From the NCBI RefSeq assembly GCF_017255295.1, contig NZ_JAFKDE010000008.1:62001-126000 (forward strand): a stretch of DNA of 64,000 bases. Reading direction: 5' to 3'. This DNA is from Nitratireductor aquimarinus (lineage in GTDB: Bacteria; Pseudomonadota; Alphaproteobacteria; Rhizobiales; Rhizobiaceae). Shown here in pieces: positions 28,808 through 37,056 of the stretch. The translations under genes and the position numbers were made by a program. The notes beneath the pieces are model-generated. The model had not been told where the DNA came from, ran no database searches, and saw only the letters and a program-made list of their open reading frames with translations. Position 1 is the stretch's first letter; every line of letters begins with the position of its first letter.

Positions 28808-30298
28808 ATGTTCGAGACCGTTCCCGACATGGCCTGCAAACGGGCCGAGATTTCACCCGATGCACTGGCCTTTCGCGATGCCGAAACAGGCCGCGCGTGG
28901 ACCTTTTCCGATGTGAATGCCGCAGCCGATGGCATTGCCGAGGGGCTGCGCCGGGCCGGATTGGGCGAGGGCGACCGGCTGGCGATCCTCTGTCTGAACC
29001 GGGTGGAGTTCTTCCTCACGCTGTTCGCCTGCCAGAAGACAGGCATCATCCTGTGTCCGCTGAACTGGCGGCAGCCGGCACCCGAACTGGTTGAAACGCT
29101 GGAGCCGGTGAATGCAAAGGCCATCCTGCATGATGCGATGCATGCCGGTCTGGCGGCGGATGTGGCCGCGAAGACCGGCGCGGCGCTGTTCGGTTTCGAC
29201 GATGCGCTTCATGGCTGGATCGCGCAGGGTGGTCCGGCGCTGCGCGCGGCGGTGCCCGCGACGCGCCCCTGGTATCTCCTGTTCACATCGGGCACGACCG
29301 GACGGCCCAAGGCGGTGATCCAGACTGCGCGCATGGCCTGGGCGAATGCGATTAATATCGGGCAGGCCATCGGCCTTACGGCAGAGGATCGTTCGGTGAA
29401 CTTCCTGCCGCTGTTCCACACGGCCGGGATCAATCTCTACACGCTGCCGGTCTTCCTGAACGGCGCAAGCTCGACTGTGCTGCCGAAATTCGATGCCGAA
29501 AGGCTGCTCGCCATGCTGCGCGCGGGCGAGCTGACACAGGTATTCGGCGTGCCGGCCATCTATCAGGCGTTGTCGCTCATGCCGGGCATCGAAGACGTCG
29601 ACTGGACCGCCATTCGCTGCGGTTGCGGCGGCGCGCCGCTGCCGGAACCGCTGATCCGCTTCTTCGCCGAACGTGGCGCCTATGTGCTGAACGGTTTCGG
29701 CATGACGGAAACCGGGCCCACCGTGTTCCTGATGGATGCCGCCCGCGCTGCCGAGAAGATCGGCTCGGTGGGGCGGGCGCAGATGATGACGGATGTGCGC
29801 CTTGCAGGCGTCCCCGATGGCGCGCCCGGTTCCGGGGAGATCCAGTTGCGCGGTCCCAACATCACGCCGGGCTATTTCGAGAACCCGGAAGCGACGGAAA
29901 AGACCTTCACGCCCGATGGCTGGCTGCACACCGGCGATGTGGGGCGGCGCGATGCGGATGGCTATTACTTCATCGTCGACCGGATCAAGGACATGTTCGT
30001 CTCTGGCGGCGAAAACGTCTATCCCGCCGAGGTCGAGCGTGCGCTCAACGCGCATCCCGCCGTGCTGGAGGTGGCCGTTGTGGGCTGCGCGGACGAGAAA
30101 TGGGGTGAGGTGGGCGTCGCCTTTTTGGTTCTGCGCCCCGACGCCGAGCTTGATGTCGAGACGCTGCGGCCATGGTGCCGCGAAAGGCTCGCCGGTTACA
30201 AGGTGCCGGTGCGCTTCTGCGTGCTGGAGGATTTTCCACGCACTGCCGCCGGCAAGGTGCGCAAACCCGATCTCAGAGAGTTTTTGACCGATGCTTGA
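28808..30298 (+). CDS. Acyl-CoA synthetase (AMP-forming)
   Basis: A 496-residue ANL-superfamily ligase. The phosphate loop YLLFTSGTTGRPKAV lies near residues 155-170, LNGFGMTETGP near 295, the hinge region HTGDVGRRDADGYYFIVDRIKDMF (in two parts) near 375-400, and the catalytic Lys in TAAGKVRKPDL near the end. It activates a carboxylic acid with ATP and CoA. The substrate could be an aromatic, cyclic or branched acid; the sequence alone does not decide. ATG 28808 follows the hydratase stop by one base; the in-frame ATG at 28757 lies inside the hydratase gene and is unlikely. Confidence 0.92.
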   Translation: MFETVPDMACKRAEISPDALAFRDAETGRAWTFSDVNAAADGIAEGLRRAGLGEGDRLAILCLNRVEFFLTLFACQKTGIILCPLNWRQPAPELVETLEPVNAKAILHDAMHAGLAADVAAKTGAALFGFDDALHGWIAQGGPALRAAVPATRPWYLLFTSGTTGRPKAVIQTARMAWANAINIGQAIGLTAEDRSVNFLPLFHTAGINLYTLPVFLNGASSTVLPKFDAERLLAMLRAGELTQVFGVPAIYQALSLMPGIEDVDWTAIRCGCGGAPLPEPLIRFFAERGAYVLNGFGMTETGPTVFLMDAARAAEKIGSVGRAQMMTDVRLAGVPDGAPGSGEIQLRGPNITPGYFENPEATEKTFTPDGWLHTGDVGRRDADGYYFIVDRIKDMFVSGGENVYPAEVERALNAHPAVLEVAVVGCADEKWGEVGVAFLVLRPDAELDVETLRPWCRERLAGYKVPVRFCVLEDFPRTAAGKVRKPDLREFLTDA

Positions 30299-30644
30299 CC
30301 TGTCCGCCCGCTGGTTGCCCAGCCAGGAGGAGTTCGACGCCTTTGCTGCGGTGTCGGGTGACGACAACGCGATCCATGTGGACGCCGAATTCTCGGCCCG
30401 CACGAGCTTTGGCCGCACCGTCAGCCATGGCATGCTGATCTATTCCAAGCTCTGGGGGCTGTTGCAGAAGGCTGAGCCCGGCGCGCGCCAGGTCAGCCAG
30501 ACAATGATGTTTCCCAACCCCGCCTTTGCCGGTGAGGAGGTTGCGCTGACGGTTCGTGAAACCGCGCCGGGAACGCTTGAAATGAAGGCGGTGCGGGTTG
30601 CAGACGCCGCAGAACTGCTTGTCGGGGAGGCAAGGATCGCATGA
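30291..30644 (+). CDS. MaoC-like hotdog dehydratase, catalytic partner
   Basis: A 117-residue hotdog-fold protein of the (R)-specific enoyl-CoA hydratase group. The active-site stretch FAAVSGDDNAIHVDAEFS includes the conserved Asp and His, followed by FGRTVSHGML. It is shorter than stand-alone MaoC hydratases of about 135-155 residues. It overlaps the ligase gene by 8 bp and the next hotdog gene by 4 bp. Pairing with the following active-site-less homologue suggests a heteromeric hydratase, as known for ChsH1-ChsH2 or HadAB. Confidence 0.87.
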   Translation: MLDLSARWLPSQEEFDAFAAVSGDDNAIHVDAEFSARTSFGRTVSHGMLIYSKLWGLLQKAEPGARQVSQTMMFPNPAFAGEEVALTVRETAPGTLEMKAVRVADAAELLVGEARIA

Positions 30645-31000
30645 TGGAGACCGGACAGAGCGCCACCGTGCGCCGCACCTATTCCGCTGCCGATCTTTCG
30701 GCCTATGCAGCGCTTTCCGGCGCGGCCCCGGAAAGCCAGGTGCCAGAACCGCTGATCGCGGCGCTGTTTTCCTATCTTCTGGGCGTAAAGCTTCCGGGCT
30801 CGGGCACCAACTATCTCAAGCAGGAACTGGCTTTCAAGGCACCGGCGCCGCTCGACACCGAACTGACGGCGACAGTCGAGATCACCCGTCTTCGGCCGGA
30901 AAAGCATCTGGTCGATCTATGGGCGCGCTGCACCGCACCTGATGGCACGGTGATCTGCGAGGGCCGTTCACTGGTGAAGGCAAAGGATGTCGGGGCCTGA
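30641..31000 (+). CDS. Hotdog-fold protein without active-site segment, partner of the MaoC gene
   Basis: A 119-residue protein that follows the MaoC pattern (RRTYSAADLSAYAALSG, GVKLPGSGTNYLKQELAF, TVEITRLRPEKHLVDL). The block normally holding GDxNPIH and the following FGxxIxHGM is missing: SGAAPESQVPEPLIAALFSY takes its place. It is therefore probably a structural or substrate-binding subunit. Its stop is 4 bases from that of the convergent alpha/beta hydrolase, with no terminator between. Confidence 0.8.
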   Translation: MMETGQSATVRRTYSAADLSAYAALSGAAPESQVPEPLIAALFSYLLGVKLPGSGTNYLKQELAFKAPAPLDTELTATVEITRLRPEKHLVDLWARCTAPDGTVICEGRSLVKAKDVGA

Positions 31001-31004
31001 CGGT

Positions 31005-31766
31005 TCAGGCGTTGAGGCCTGCGGCGAAATCGATAATCGTTCGCGCGAAGGCCTCTTCTTCTTCCAGATGCGGCGAGTGGCCCGAGGCAGCGAAGACATG
31101 GCGCTTCGCGTTCGGGGCCGTCTGCGCGATCCAGTCGGAGGCCGAGGCCGGGTAGACCCGGCTTTTTGCGCCTGAGCAGACGAGCCATGGCAGGTTCAAA
31201 TCGGGTGCCAGTGCGCGCGCATCCATGGCCACGAGATCATCCCACATGGTGCGCATCTTCTCCGGATCCTGACTGAGGATCACGCTGCGCGCGTCTTCAC
31301 GCGAAAAGCCGGGTGCGCCTTCGGGTGTGGCAAACATGGTGGCGGCGATGCCGTGCGTTGCGCCATCCCAGTCGGTGCGGAAGCGCCGGGTCGACTGCGC
31401 CACGCTCTCAGCCGTCTGCCCTTTCAGGCCGTGCGGCCAGTCCGCAGCCGGCACGATGTGTGTGCTCATGTCGACGGTGACCAGCCCGCCGATCCCGGCG
31501 CTGCCATGGCGCGCGAGATAGCGCCAGGCGGCGGCTGCCCCCATCGACCAGCCCACCACCAGCGGTTTCCTGTCTGGCAGGGCGTTGAGCGCCTCGCCGA
31601 TCATGTCCGCGCAGACATCGAGCGTCGGCGGCAGGTGGGCGGCTGCGGCATGGCCGGGCATGTCGGGCGCATGGCAGTCGAAATCCGGGCCGATGCGGGC
31701 GATCAGCCGGTCGAACACGGCTCCGCGCATCGTCCAGCCATGCAGGAACAGGATGGAGCGCGTCAC
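31005..31766 (-). CDS. Alpha/beta hydrolase (BioH-like fold)
   Basis: A 253-residue single-domain hydrolase. ILFLHGWTMRG gives the oxyanion segment, VVGWSMGAAAAW the nucleophile elbow Ser, an Asp is available in NLPWLVCSGAKSRVYPAS-type region, and ASGHSPHLEEEEAF carries the catalytic His. It resembles carboxylesterases such as BioH. GTG 31766 is chosen; it follows the LivM stop by two bases, and the longer open frame upstream lies entirely inside livM. As last gene of the Liv operon it may hydrolyse an ester or a CoA thioester in the same pathway. Confidence 0.85.
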   Translation of the reverse strand: MTRSILFLHGWTMRGAVFDRLIARIGPDFDCHAPDMPGHAAAAHLPPTLDVCADMIGEALNALPDRKPLVVGWSMGAAAAWRYLARHGSAGIGGLVTVDMSTHIVPAADWPHGLKGQTAESVAQSTRRFRTDWDGATHGIAATMFATPEGAPGFSREDARSVILSQDPEKMRTMWDDLVAMDARALAPDLNLPWLVCSGAKSRVYPASASDWIAQTAPNAKRHVFAASGHSPHLEEEEAFARTIIDFAAGLNA

Positions 31767-31768
31767 GT

Positions 31769-32821
31769 TCAGCGTCCGGCCCGCAGCCTGCCGACAATGC
31801 CGGTGGGGAAGAAGTAGACGCTGAGGATGAAGAGGATGCCGAGCCACAGAAGCCAGCGGTCGGGGTCCAGCAGCTGCGGCAGAAGCGGTATGCCGCCCGT
31901 TGCCTCAGAGGCCGCGCCCATCAGCGTCTGCAGATAGTTTTGCGCCAGCACGAAGATGGTCGCCCCGATGACCGCACCATACATGGTGCCCATACCGCCG
32001 ATCACCACCATCAGGAGAATGTCGAGCATGATCTCGAAGGAGAGCGTCGTGTCGGGGCCGACATAGCGCAGCCAGATCGCAAACAGGCTGCCGGCCACGG
32101 CTGCCGTCGCGGCGGAAAGGCATGTGGCGATGGTGCGGTACCAGACAACGTTGTAGCCGATGGATTCTGCGCGGAAATCATTCTCGCGAATTGCCTTGAG
32201 CACGCGCCCGAAGGGCGAGTTGACGACCCGCAGCATCAGGAGGAAGAGCCCCAGAGACGCGAAGAAGACGAGATAGTAGTTGAGCACCTTGCCATTGATG
32301 CGCACGCCGAACAGTTCGCCCAGCCGGAAGGCCGGTGTCAGCTCGCGCGGGATCATGTAGTTCAGGCCGTCTTCGCCGCCCGTCAGACCGGACATCTGCG
32401 ACACCAGAACCGCCACAGCCGAGGCAACGGCGAGCGTGATCATGGCGAAGAAGATCGCCCGAACCCGCAGCGAGAACATGGCGATCACAAGCGCCAGAAG
32501 AGCGGCCGCCAGGGCTCCCAGAACGGTGCCGGTCAGGAGCGCGTCATAGCCGCGCCCCATATGGATGGAGGCGAGCGCCACGCCGTAAGCGCCAAGCCCG
32601 AAGAACATCGTATGAGCAAAGCTCACAATGCCGGTATAGCCCAGAAGCAGGTCGTAGCTCGCCACCAGCACGATGAAGATGCAGATGCGCGCCGCCGTTT
32701 CCAGAGACCGCACGCCGGGAAACAGGAACGGGGCAAGCGCCAGCGCGACGAGGATCGCCAGAAGGATCAGGGTCAGCGCCAGCGAGCGGGGTTTGTCACC
32801 GGAGAGAAGCTTGACGAGCAT
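31769..32821 (-). CDS. Liv-type ABC permease (LivM)
   Basis: A 350-residue permease of the branched-chain amino acid (HAAT) family with about ten hydrophobic stretches and the typical blocks GYTGIVSFAHTMFFGLGAYG, FRAESIGYNVVWYRTIA and VVIGGMGTMYGAVIGA. These are LivM hallmarks. In alphaproteobacteria HAAT importers carry amino acids, aromatic acids, amides or urea. Here the acyl-CoA genes favour a carboxylic acid. It begins one base after the livH stop. Confidence 0.92.
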   Translation of the reverse strand: MLVKLLSGDKPRSLALTLILLAILVALALAPFLFPGVRSLETAARICIFIVLVASYDLLLGYTGIVSFAHTMFFGLGAYGVALASIHMGRGYDALLTGTVLGALAAALLALVIAMFSLRVRAIFFAMITLAVASAVAVLVSQMSGLTGGEDGLNYMIPRELTPAFRLGELFGVRINGKVLNYYLVFFASLGLFLLMLRVVNSPFGRVLKAIRENDFRAESIGYNVVWYRTIATCLSAATAAVAGSLFAIWLRYVGPDTTLSFEIMLDILLMVVIGGMGTMYGAVIGATIFVLAQNYLQTLMGAASEATGGIPLLPQLLDPDRWLLWLGILFILSVYFFPTGIVGRLRAGR

Positions 32822-32822
32822 C

Positions 32823-33854
32823 TTATTTGGCCTTCACGACGGGCAGCATGCCTTGCGGCCGCCACATGAGGATTGCGGTCATCAGCGCGATGTTCGACAC
32901 CAGCGCCAGCTTGGGCTCGAGAAAGGCGACATAGTTCTGCAGGAGACCCACCAGAAGCGCACCGATGAAGGCGCCTTCCACCGAGCCCAGCCCGCCGATG
33001 ATCACCACGATGAAGACGAGGATCATCAGTTCTTCGCCCATGCTGGCGGTGATGACTTCCTGATAGAGGCCCCACATCACGCCGCCGAGACCGGCAAGCG
33101 CCGAACCGGCGATGAAAACGCCGATGAAGACGCGGCTCAGGCGATAGCCCAGCGCCTCGACCATCTCGCCATTCTCGACGCCGGCGCGCACGATCAGGCC
33201 GATCTTGGTGCGGCGGAACACGAGCCGCATGGCGACGAAGAGGCCAAGCCCCACGGCCACGGCCAGGATGCGGTATTTCTCGAGCGCGGCGCCCCAGAAG
33301 GTGAAAGCGCCCTTCAGCGTTTCGGGACGGGAGAAGAAGATTTCTTCCGGTCCCCAGACAACGGCGATGAGCTGTTCGATCACGATCAGCCCGCCGACGG
33401 TGACGAGAATCTGCTTGAGATGCGCGCCATAGACGGGGCGCACGATCACCTTTTCGAAGGCCCAGCCGAGACCGCCGGTCACGATCATGGCGGCGATCAC
33501 GGCCAGAAGAACGACCAGAAGGTTGAGCAGGAGCGAAGGCGCGCCGGCCCAGCCGCCAAGCGCCAGAAGCACGGAAATGCCGACGAAAGCGCCGACCGAG
33601 ATGAACGCGCCATGGCCGAAATTGATGACATCCATCAAGCCGAACACGAGCGTCAGGCCCGAAGCGATGATGAAGATCATCATGCCCATGGCGAGGCCCG
33701 ATACGGTGAGCGTCAGCCAGCTTGAAGGATTGCCGATGGCGGCAAGCCCGACCAGAACCAGAACGGGCACCAGAAGAAGCGGTGTGGCTTTCGCCAGCCG
33801 TTCCGACAGCGGAATGTCGGCGAAGGTGGGTTTGTGGGTCGGTGCAATGGTCAT
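32823..33854 (-). CDS. Liv-type ABC permease (LivH)
   Basis: A 343-residue HAAT permease. LTLVFGLMDVINFGHGAFIS is the diagnostic LivH block, followed by GWAFEKVIVRPVYGAHLKQI and VVIIGGLGSVEGAFIGALLVG. The N terminus has about 25 extra residues before the first helix. It lies 97 nt after livF. It forms the heterodimeric channel with LivM. Confidence 0.92.
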   Translation of the reverse strand: MTIAPTHKPTFADIPLSERLAKATPLLLVPVLVLVGLAAIGNPSSWLTLTVSGLAMGMMIFIIASGLTLVFGLMDVINFGHGAFISVGAFVGISVLLALGGWAGAPSLLLNLLVVLLAVIAAMIVTGGLGWAFEKVIVRPVYGAHLKQILVTVGGLIVIEQLIAVVWGPEEIFFSRPETLKGAFTFWGAALEKYRILAVAVGLGLFVAMRLVFRRTKIGLIVRAGVENGEMVEALGYRLSRVFIGVFIAGSALAGLGGVMWGLYQEVITASMGEELMILVFIVVIIGGLGSVEGAFIGALLVGLLQNYVAFLEPKLALVSNIALMTAILMWRPQGMLPVVKAK

Positions 33855-33951
33855 GTGCGGGCCTCGCAGGATCGAAGCGGTTTCTTCGCGGCGCAGGACG
33901 GCTGTTTCAGCCCCTGCCGGAAACGGGCGGGCAGTTGCGAGAGAACGGTCT

Positions 33952-34674
33952 TCATTGCATTTCCATGCTCAGGCCCATCAGGCGTTCCTGAAGGGTCGCG
34001 TCGTTGGCCAGTTCCGCCATGCTGCCGGTCCACACGATGCGGCCGTCATCCATGACCGCTGCGTGGTCGCCCAGCGCCTTTGCGACGGCGAAATTCTGTT
34101 CCACCATCAGGATCGAGGCGCCCTGCGCCTTCAGTTCGCGCAGCGCTCCGACCATGGTTGAAATGATGGCGGGGGCGAGGCCCTTGGTGGGCTCATCGAT
34201 GAGATAGAGTGTGCGGCGTTCCGCCATGGCGCGGGCGATCGACAGCATCTGTTTCTGGCCGCCGGAGAGATTGCCCGCCGCCGCGTTCCAGAAGGTGCGC
34301 AGCGGCGGAAAGACGGAAAACAGCCAATCGCGCCGGGCCGCATCGAGCGGGCCGCTGATGGCGGCGAGGATCATGTTTTCCTCCACCGTCAGATCGGCGA
34401 AGATGCCCATGTCTTCCGGCACGAAGCCTATGCCCGCGCGGGCGCGGTCGGGCACCGGCAGGCGGGTGATGTCGTTTCCGTCGAAAGTGATGGAGCCGGC
34501 CCGCGCCTGCCAGTGGCCGATGATGGTGCGCAGCGTGGTCGTCTTGCCCACGCCGTTGCGCCCCAGAAGCATCGTCACCGAGCCGCGCGGCACGTCCAGA
34601 TCGACCTTCTTCAGGATGTGATACTGGGCGATGTCGGTTTCGACGCCCTTCAGTTTCAGCACGGGCTCAGACAT
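33952..34674 (-). CDS. Liv-type ABC ATPase (LivF)
   Basis: A 240-residue ATPase with Walker A LGRNGVGKTTTL, Q-loop FVPEDMGIFADLTV, signature LSGGQKQMLSIARAM, and Walker B LYLIDEPTKGLAP (Asp-Glu pair preserved). The size and the LIDEPTKGLAP motif are specific to LivF. It overlaps livG by 8 bp. The 97-nt gap after it, before livH, holds no gene. Confidence 0.93.
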   Translation of the reverse strand: MSEPVLKLKGVETDIAQYHILKKVDLDVPRGSVTMLLGRNGVGKTTTLRTIIGHWQARAGSITFDGNDITRLPVPDRARAGIGFVPEDMGIFADLTVEENMILAAISGPLDAARRDWLFSVFPPLRTFWNAAAGNLSGGQKQMLSIARAMAERRTLYLIDEPTKGLAPAIISTMVGALRELKAQGASILMVEQNFAVAKALGDHAAVMDDGRIVWTGSMAELANDATLQERLMGLSMEMQ

Positions 34675-35431
34675 CTTCCAGCTCCCTGCCCATATAGGCT
34701 TCCTGCACGATGTCCGAGGCCATCACCTCTGCGGGCGGGCCGTCGGCCACCAGCGCGCCGTTGTGCAGCACGATGATCCGGTCGGCGAGGGTGCGGATCA
34801 CGTCCATCTTGTGCTCCACCAACAGAATGGTGCGGTTGGTTTCGGCTTTCAGTTCGGCGATGAGATCGAGCACCACGGGCGCTTCGTCCACACTCATGCC
34901 GGCGGTGGGTTCATCGAACATGTAGACCATCGGGTCGAGCGCAATCAGCAGCGCCACTTCCAGTTTGCGCTGGTTGCCGTGGCTGAGTTCGGCGGCGGTC
35001 TGGTCCTTCCACGGGTCCAGCCGCACCCGTTCGAGGATCGCCATCGCGGCCATGGTGATTTCGCTGTGGCTGTCGGCCATCGAAAAGAGGCTGAAGCCCT
35101 TGTTCTGCTTCGCCTGTATCACCAGGCGCACATTTTCCAGAACCGAGAGATCGGGAAACAGGTTGGTGAGCTGGAACGCCCGGCCAATGCCCTTCTTGCA
35201 GCGCTCGGCGATGCCCGCGCGGGTGATGTCCTCGCCCATCAGCCGGACCCGGCCGGCCGTGGCCGTGATCTGACCCGAAATCAGGTTGAAATAGGTCGTC
35301 TTGCCGGCCCCGTTCGGCCCCACAATGGCGGTGAGCTCTCCGGCATGGAAGCTGCATGTCACGGCGTCCACCGCGACATGGCCGCCAAAGCGCACGGCAA
35401 GCCCGTCGGTTTCCAGAAGTGGCTGGGTCAT
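34667..35431 (-). CDS. Liv-type ABC ATPase (LivG)
   Basis: A 254-residue ATPase with Walker A VGPNGAGKTTYFNLISG and the LivG-specific helical insert around GIGRAFQLTNLFPDLSVLENV. The signature is modified to LSHGNQRKLEVALLIA, and Walker B reads VYMFDEPTAGMS. These are standard for LivG. It lies 68 nt after the binding-protein gene, separated by a hairpin. Confidence 0.93.
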   Translation of the reverse strand: MTQPLLETDGLAVRFGGHVAVDAVTCSFHAGELTAIVGPNGAGKTTYFNLISGQITATAGRVRLMGEDITRAGIAERCKKGIGRAFQLTNLFPDLSVLENVRLVIQAKQNKGFSLFSMADSHSEITMAAMAILERVRLDPWKDQTAAELSHGNQRKLEVALLIALDPMVYMFDEPTAGMSVDEAPVVLDLIAELKAETNRTILLVEHKMDVIRTLADRIIVLHNGALVADGPPAEVMASDIVQEAYMGRELEDV

Positions 35432-35460
35432 CAGGAAGGTCGCTCTTGGTCGAGAAAGGT

Positions 35461-35486
35461 GACGGGACGGTTTTCGCCGCCCCGTC
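35461..35486 (-). other. Intercistronic hairpin after the Liv-type binding-protein gene
   Basis: GACGGGACGG pairs with CCGCCCCGTC (one A/C mismatch) around a TTTTCG loop. It lies between the binding-protein stop and livG, the same position as the hairpin after dctP, and lacks a following T-run on the minus strand. Confidence 0.55.
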
Positions 35487-35499
35487 CGGGGTCAGCGCA

Positions 35500-36672
35500 T
35501 CAGTTGCGGACAGGGATGTTCATGTCCTCGATGCCGATCTCGCGAACGAGAACCGGAACGCCGTAGTCCTTGTCTTCCTGAACCTCGGTGCGGAAGTGAT
35601 ACATGGTCTGCAGCGCCTGATGGTCTTCCGGGCGGAAGCGCATCGTGCCTTTCGGCGTCTCCCACTCCATGCCTTCCATCGCCGTGATCAGCGCTTCGGT
35701 GTCTTCAGCGCCACCGGCCTTGCGGATGGCCTCGACGATGGCCATGCCGGCGGACATGCCGCCTGCGGTGAAGAAGTCCGGCGGCGTGCCGTGGCGCTCG
35801 AAATGGGTCTTCACGAGCCACTCGTTCACCGGGTTCTGCGGGATCTCGTAATAGTAATAGGTAGCGCCCTCCATGCCCGGCAGTTCCTTGTGGGCGGTCA
35901 GCGCTGCGAGGATGTTGCCGCCGGTTGCGATCTCGATGCCGAAGCGCGACGGGTCCATGGCGTTGATCTTGCCCATCGGGTTGCCGCCGCCGGCCCAGAT
36001 GATGAAGAGCTTCTTCTCACCCTCGATGTCACCCATGGCCTGGAAAATGCGCTCGGCTGCAGCGGTGAAATCGGTGGTGTCGGTGGGCACATATTCCTCA
36101 TGCGCCACGGTTGCGCCGGTGGCTTCCAGCGCTTCCTTGAACGCCGCCACGCCATCGCGTCCGAACGCGTAATCCTGCGCCAGTGTTGCCACGGTCACGC
36201 CTTCACCGCCAAGGGCGACGGCGTTGGAGATGGCGTCCTGCGAGGAGTTGCGCCCGGTGCGGAAGATGTAGCGGTTCCAGTTCTCTCCCGTGATCGAATC
36301 CGCTACGGCGGGCTCGACGATCAGCAGCCGCTCATATTCCTGCGCCACTGGCAGCATGGCCAGCGCGACGCCGGACGAGACGGGGCCGACCGCGATATGC
36401 GCGTCATCGTCGCCATAGGCCTCGGCCAGAAGCGCCTTGCCGATATCGGGCTTGAGCTGGGTGTCCTTCTCGATGACGACGATTGGCTCGCCGTCGATCT
36501 CCATCGTGCCGTCGGTGGCGTATTCGAGGCCCAGCATGAGGCCGTCATGGGATTGCTTGGCATAGGCCTCGAGCGGCCCGGTCTTGCCATAGACATGCGC
36601 GATGCGGATTTCCGCCGCCAATGGCGTCGCCGCCAGCGAAGCGGCCAGAGCCAGAGCGATTGTCCGGTACAT
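35500..36672 (-). CDS. Liv-type ABC binding protein (LivK/Leu-Ile-Val family)
   Basis: A 390-residue periplasmic receptor with signal peptide (MYRTIALALAASLAATPLAA). The mature start EIRIAHVYGKTGPLEAYAKQ is the family entry strand, and GPVSSGVALAMLPVAQEY and DYAFGRDGVAAFKEAL are conserved lobe segments. ATG 36672 is preferred over 36723 because GGGAGG sits 9 nt upstream. The 24-bp TetR operator copy 2 lies 37-60 nt before the start. The ligand is unknown; an acid that the convergent acyl-CoA ligase can activate is the best inference. Confidence 0.9.
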   Translation of the reverse strand: MYRTIALALAASLAATPLAAEIRIAHVYGKTGPLEAYAKQSHDGLMLGLEYATDGTMEIDGEPIVVIEKDTQLKPDIGKALLAEAYGDDDAHIAVGPVSSGVALAMLPVAQEYERLLIVEPAVADSITGENWNRYIFRTGRNSSQDAISNAVALGGEGVTVATLAQDYAFGRDGVAAFKEALEATGATVAHEEYVPTDTTDFTAAAERIFQAMGDIEGEKKLFIIWAGGGNPMGKINAMDPSRFGIEIATGGNILAALTAHKELPGMEGATYYYYEIPQNPVNEWLVKTHFERHGTPPDFFTAGGMSAGMAIVEAIRKAGGAEDTEALITAMEGMEWETPKGTMRFRPEDHQALQTMYHFRTEVQEDKDYGVPVLVREIGIEDMNIPVRN

Positions 36673-36708
36673 GAGAATGATCCTCCCGATTTTCTCGTCT
36701 GCCAAATA

Positions 36709-36732
36709 TGAAACCTGAATCAATATTCATGT
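36709..36732. promoter_or_regulatory. TetR-type operator, copy 2 (TGAATCAATATTCA core)
   Basis: The core at 36716-36729 is TGAAT-N4-ATTCA. Flanks TGAAACC and TGT are identical to those of the copy at the TetR gene (27420-27443), with a single mismatch in the central spacer. It lies in the promoter position of the Liv-type operon. Confidence 0.75.
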
Positions 36733-37056
36733 CAAGCGCGAGTTCTGTCACAAACGCACATCGGCAATGGTGCGCCGGGAGGGAGGAGGAGCCTGGAGAT
36801 CACACCGTTTTCGATGTGCTGCTTGCATCGCCCGTTACGGGGATGCCGGACGTTCTACTGCACTGAAGCTACGGGTGACCCTGAATGTGTCAAATCTCGA
36901 TTGCCATCGACATCCACTGTCTGGGGAGGGCAGGCCCCATTAATATGGCCGCAATGGTCGGTCACATTAACGGGGCCTGACCCTCGGGGCGCGGATCGAA
37001 AAGTGGAATCCGGCTTTCAGGCTGTTTCGACTTTCCATCAATCATTTGGACCACCT
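36733..37056. other. Intergenic stretch with an inverted repeat
   Basis: These 324 bases lie between the divergent Liv promoter region and the 3' end of the antiporter gene and contain no credible gene. They hold a 14-bp inverted repeat, CAGGCCCCATTAAT (36931-36944) and ATTAACGGGGCCTG (36966-36979), one mismatch, 21-nt spacer. The outer bases extend it to GGG...CCC at 36928 and 36983. No transposase is attached. Confidence 0.55.
36928..36983. repeat. Inverted-repeat element related to the one at 10163
   Basis: The arms carry the same CAGGxCCCAxTAATAT pattern as the element at 10163-10187. A folded RNA would form a 14-bp stem. It could be a miniature mobile element remnant or a REP-like sequence; only two related copies are visible. 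Confidence 0.45.

Noticed and set aside
36733-37056. Possible small gene or insertion sequence in the gap before the antiporter
   Set aside because: Only short frames and one inverted repeat are present; no transposase fragment or direct target repeats were seen.
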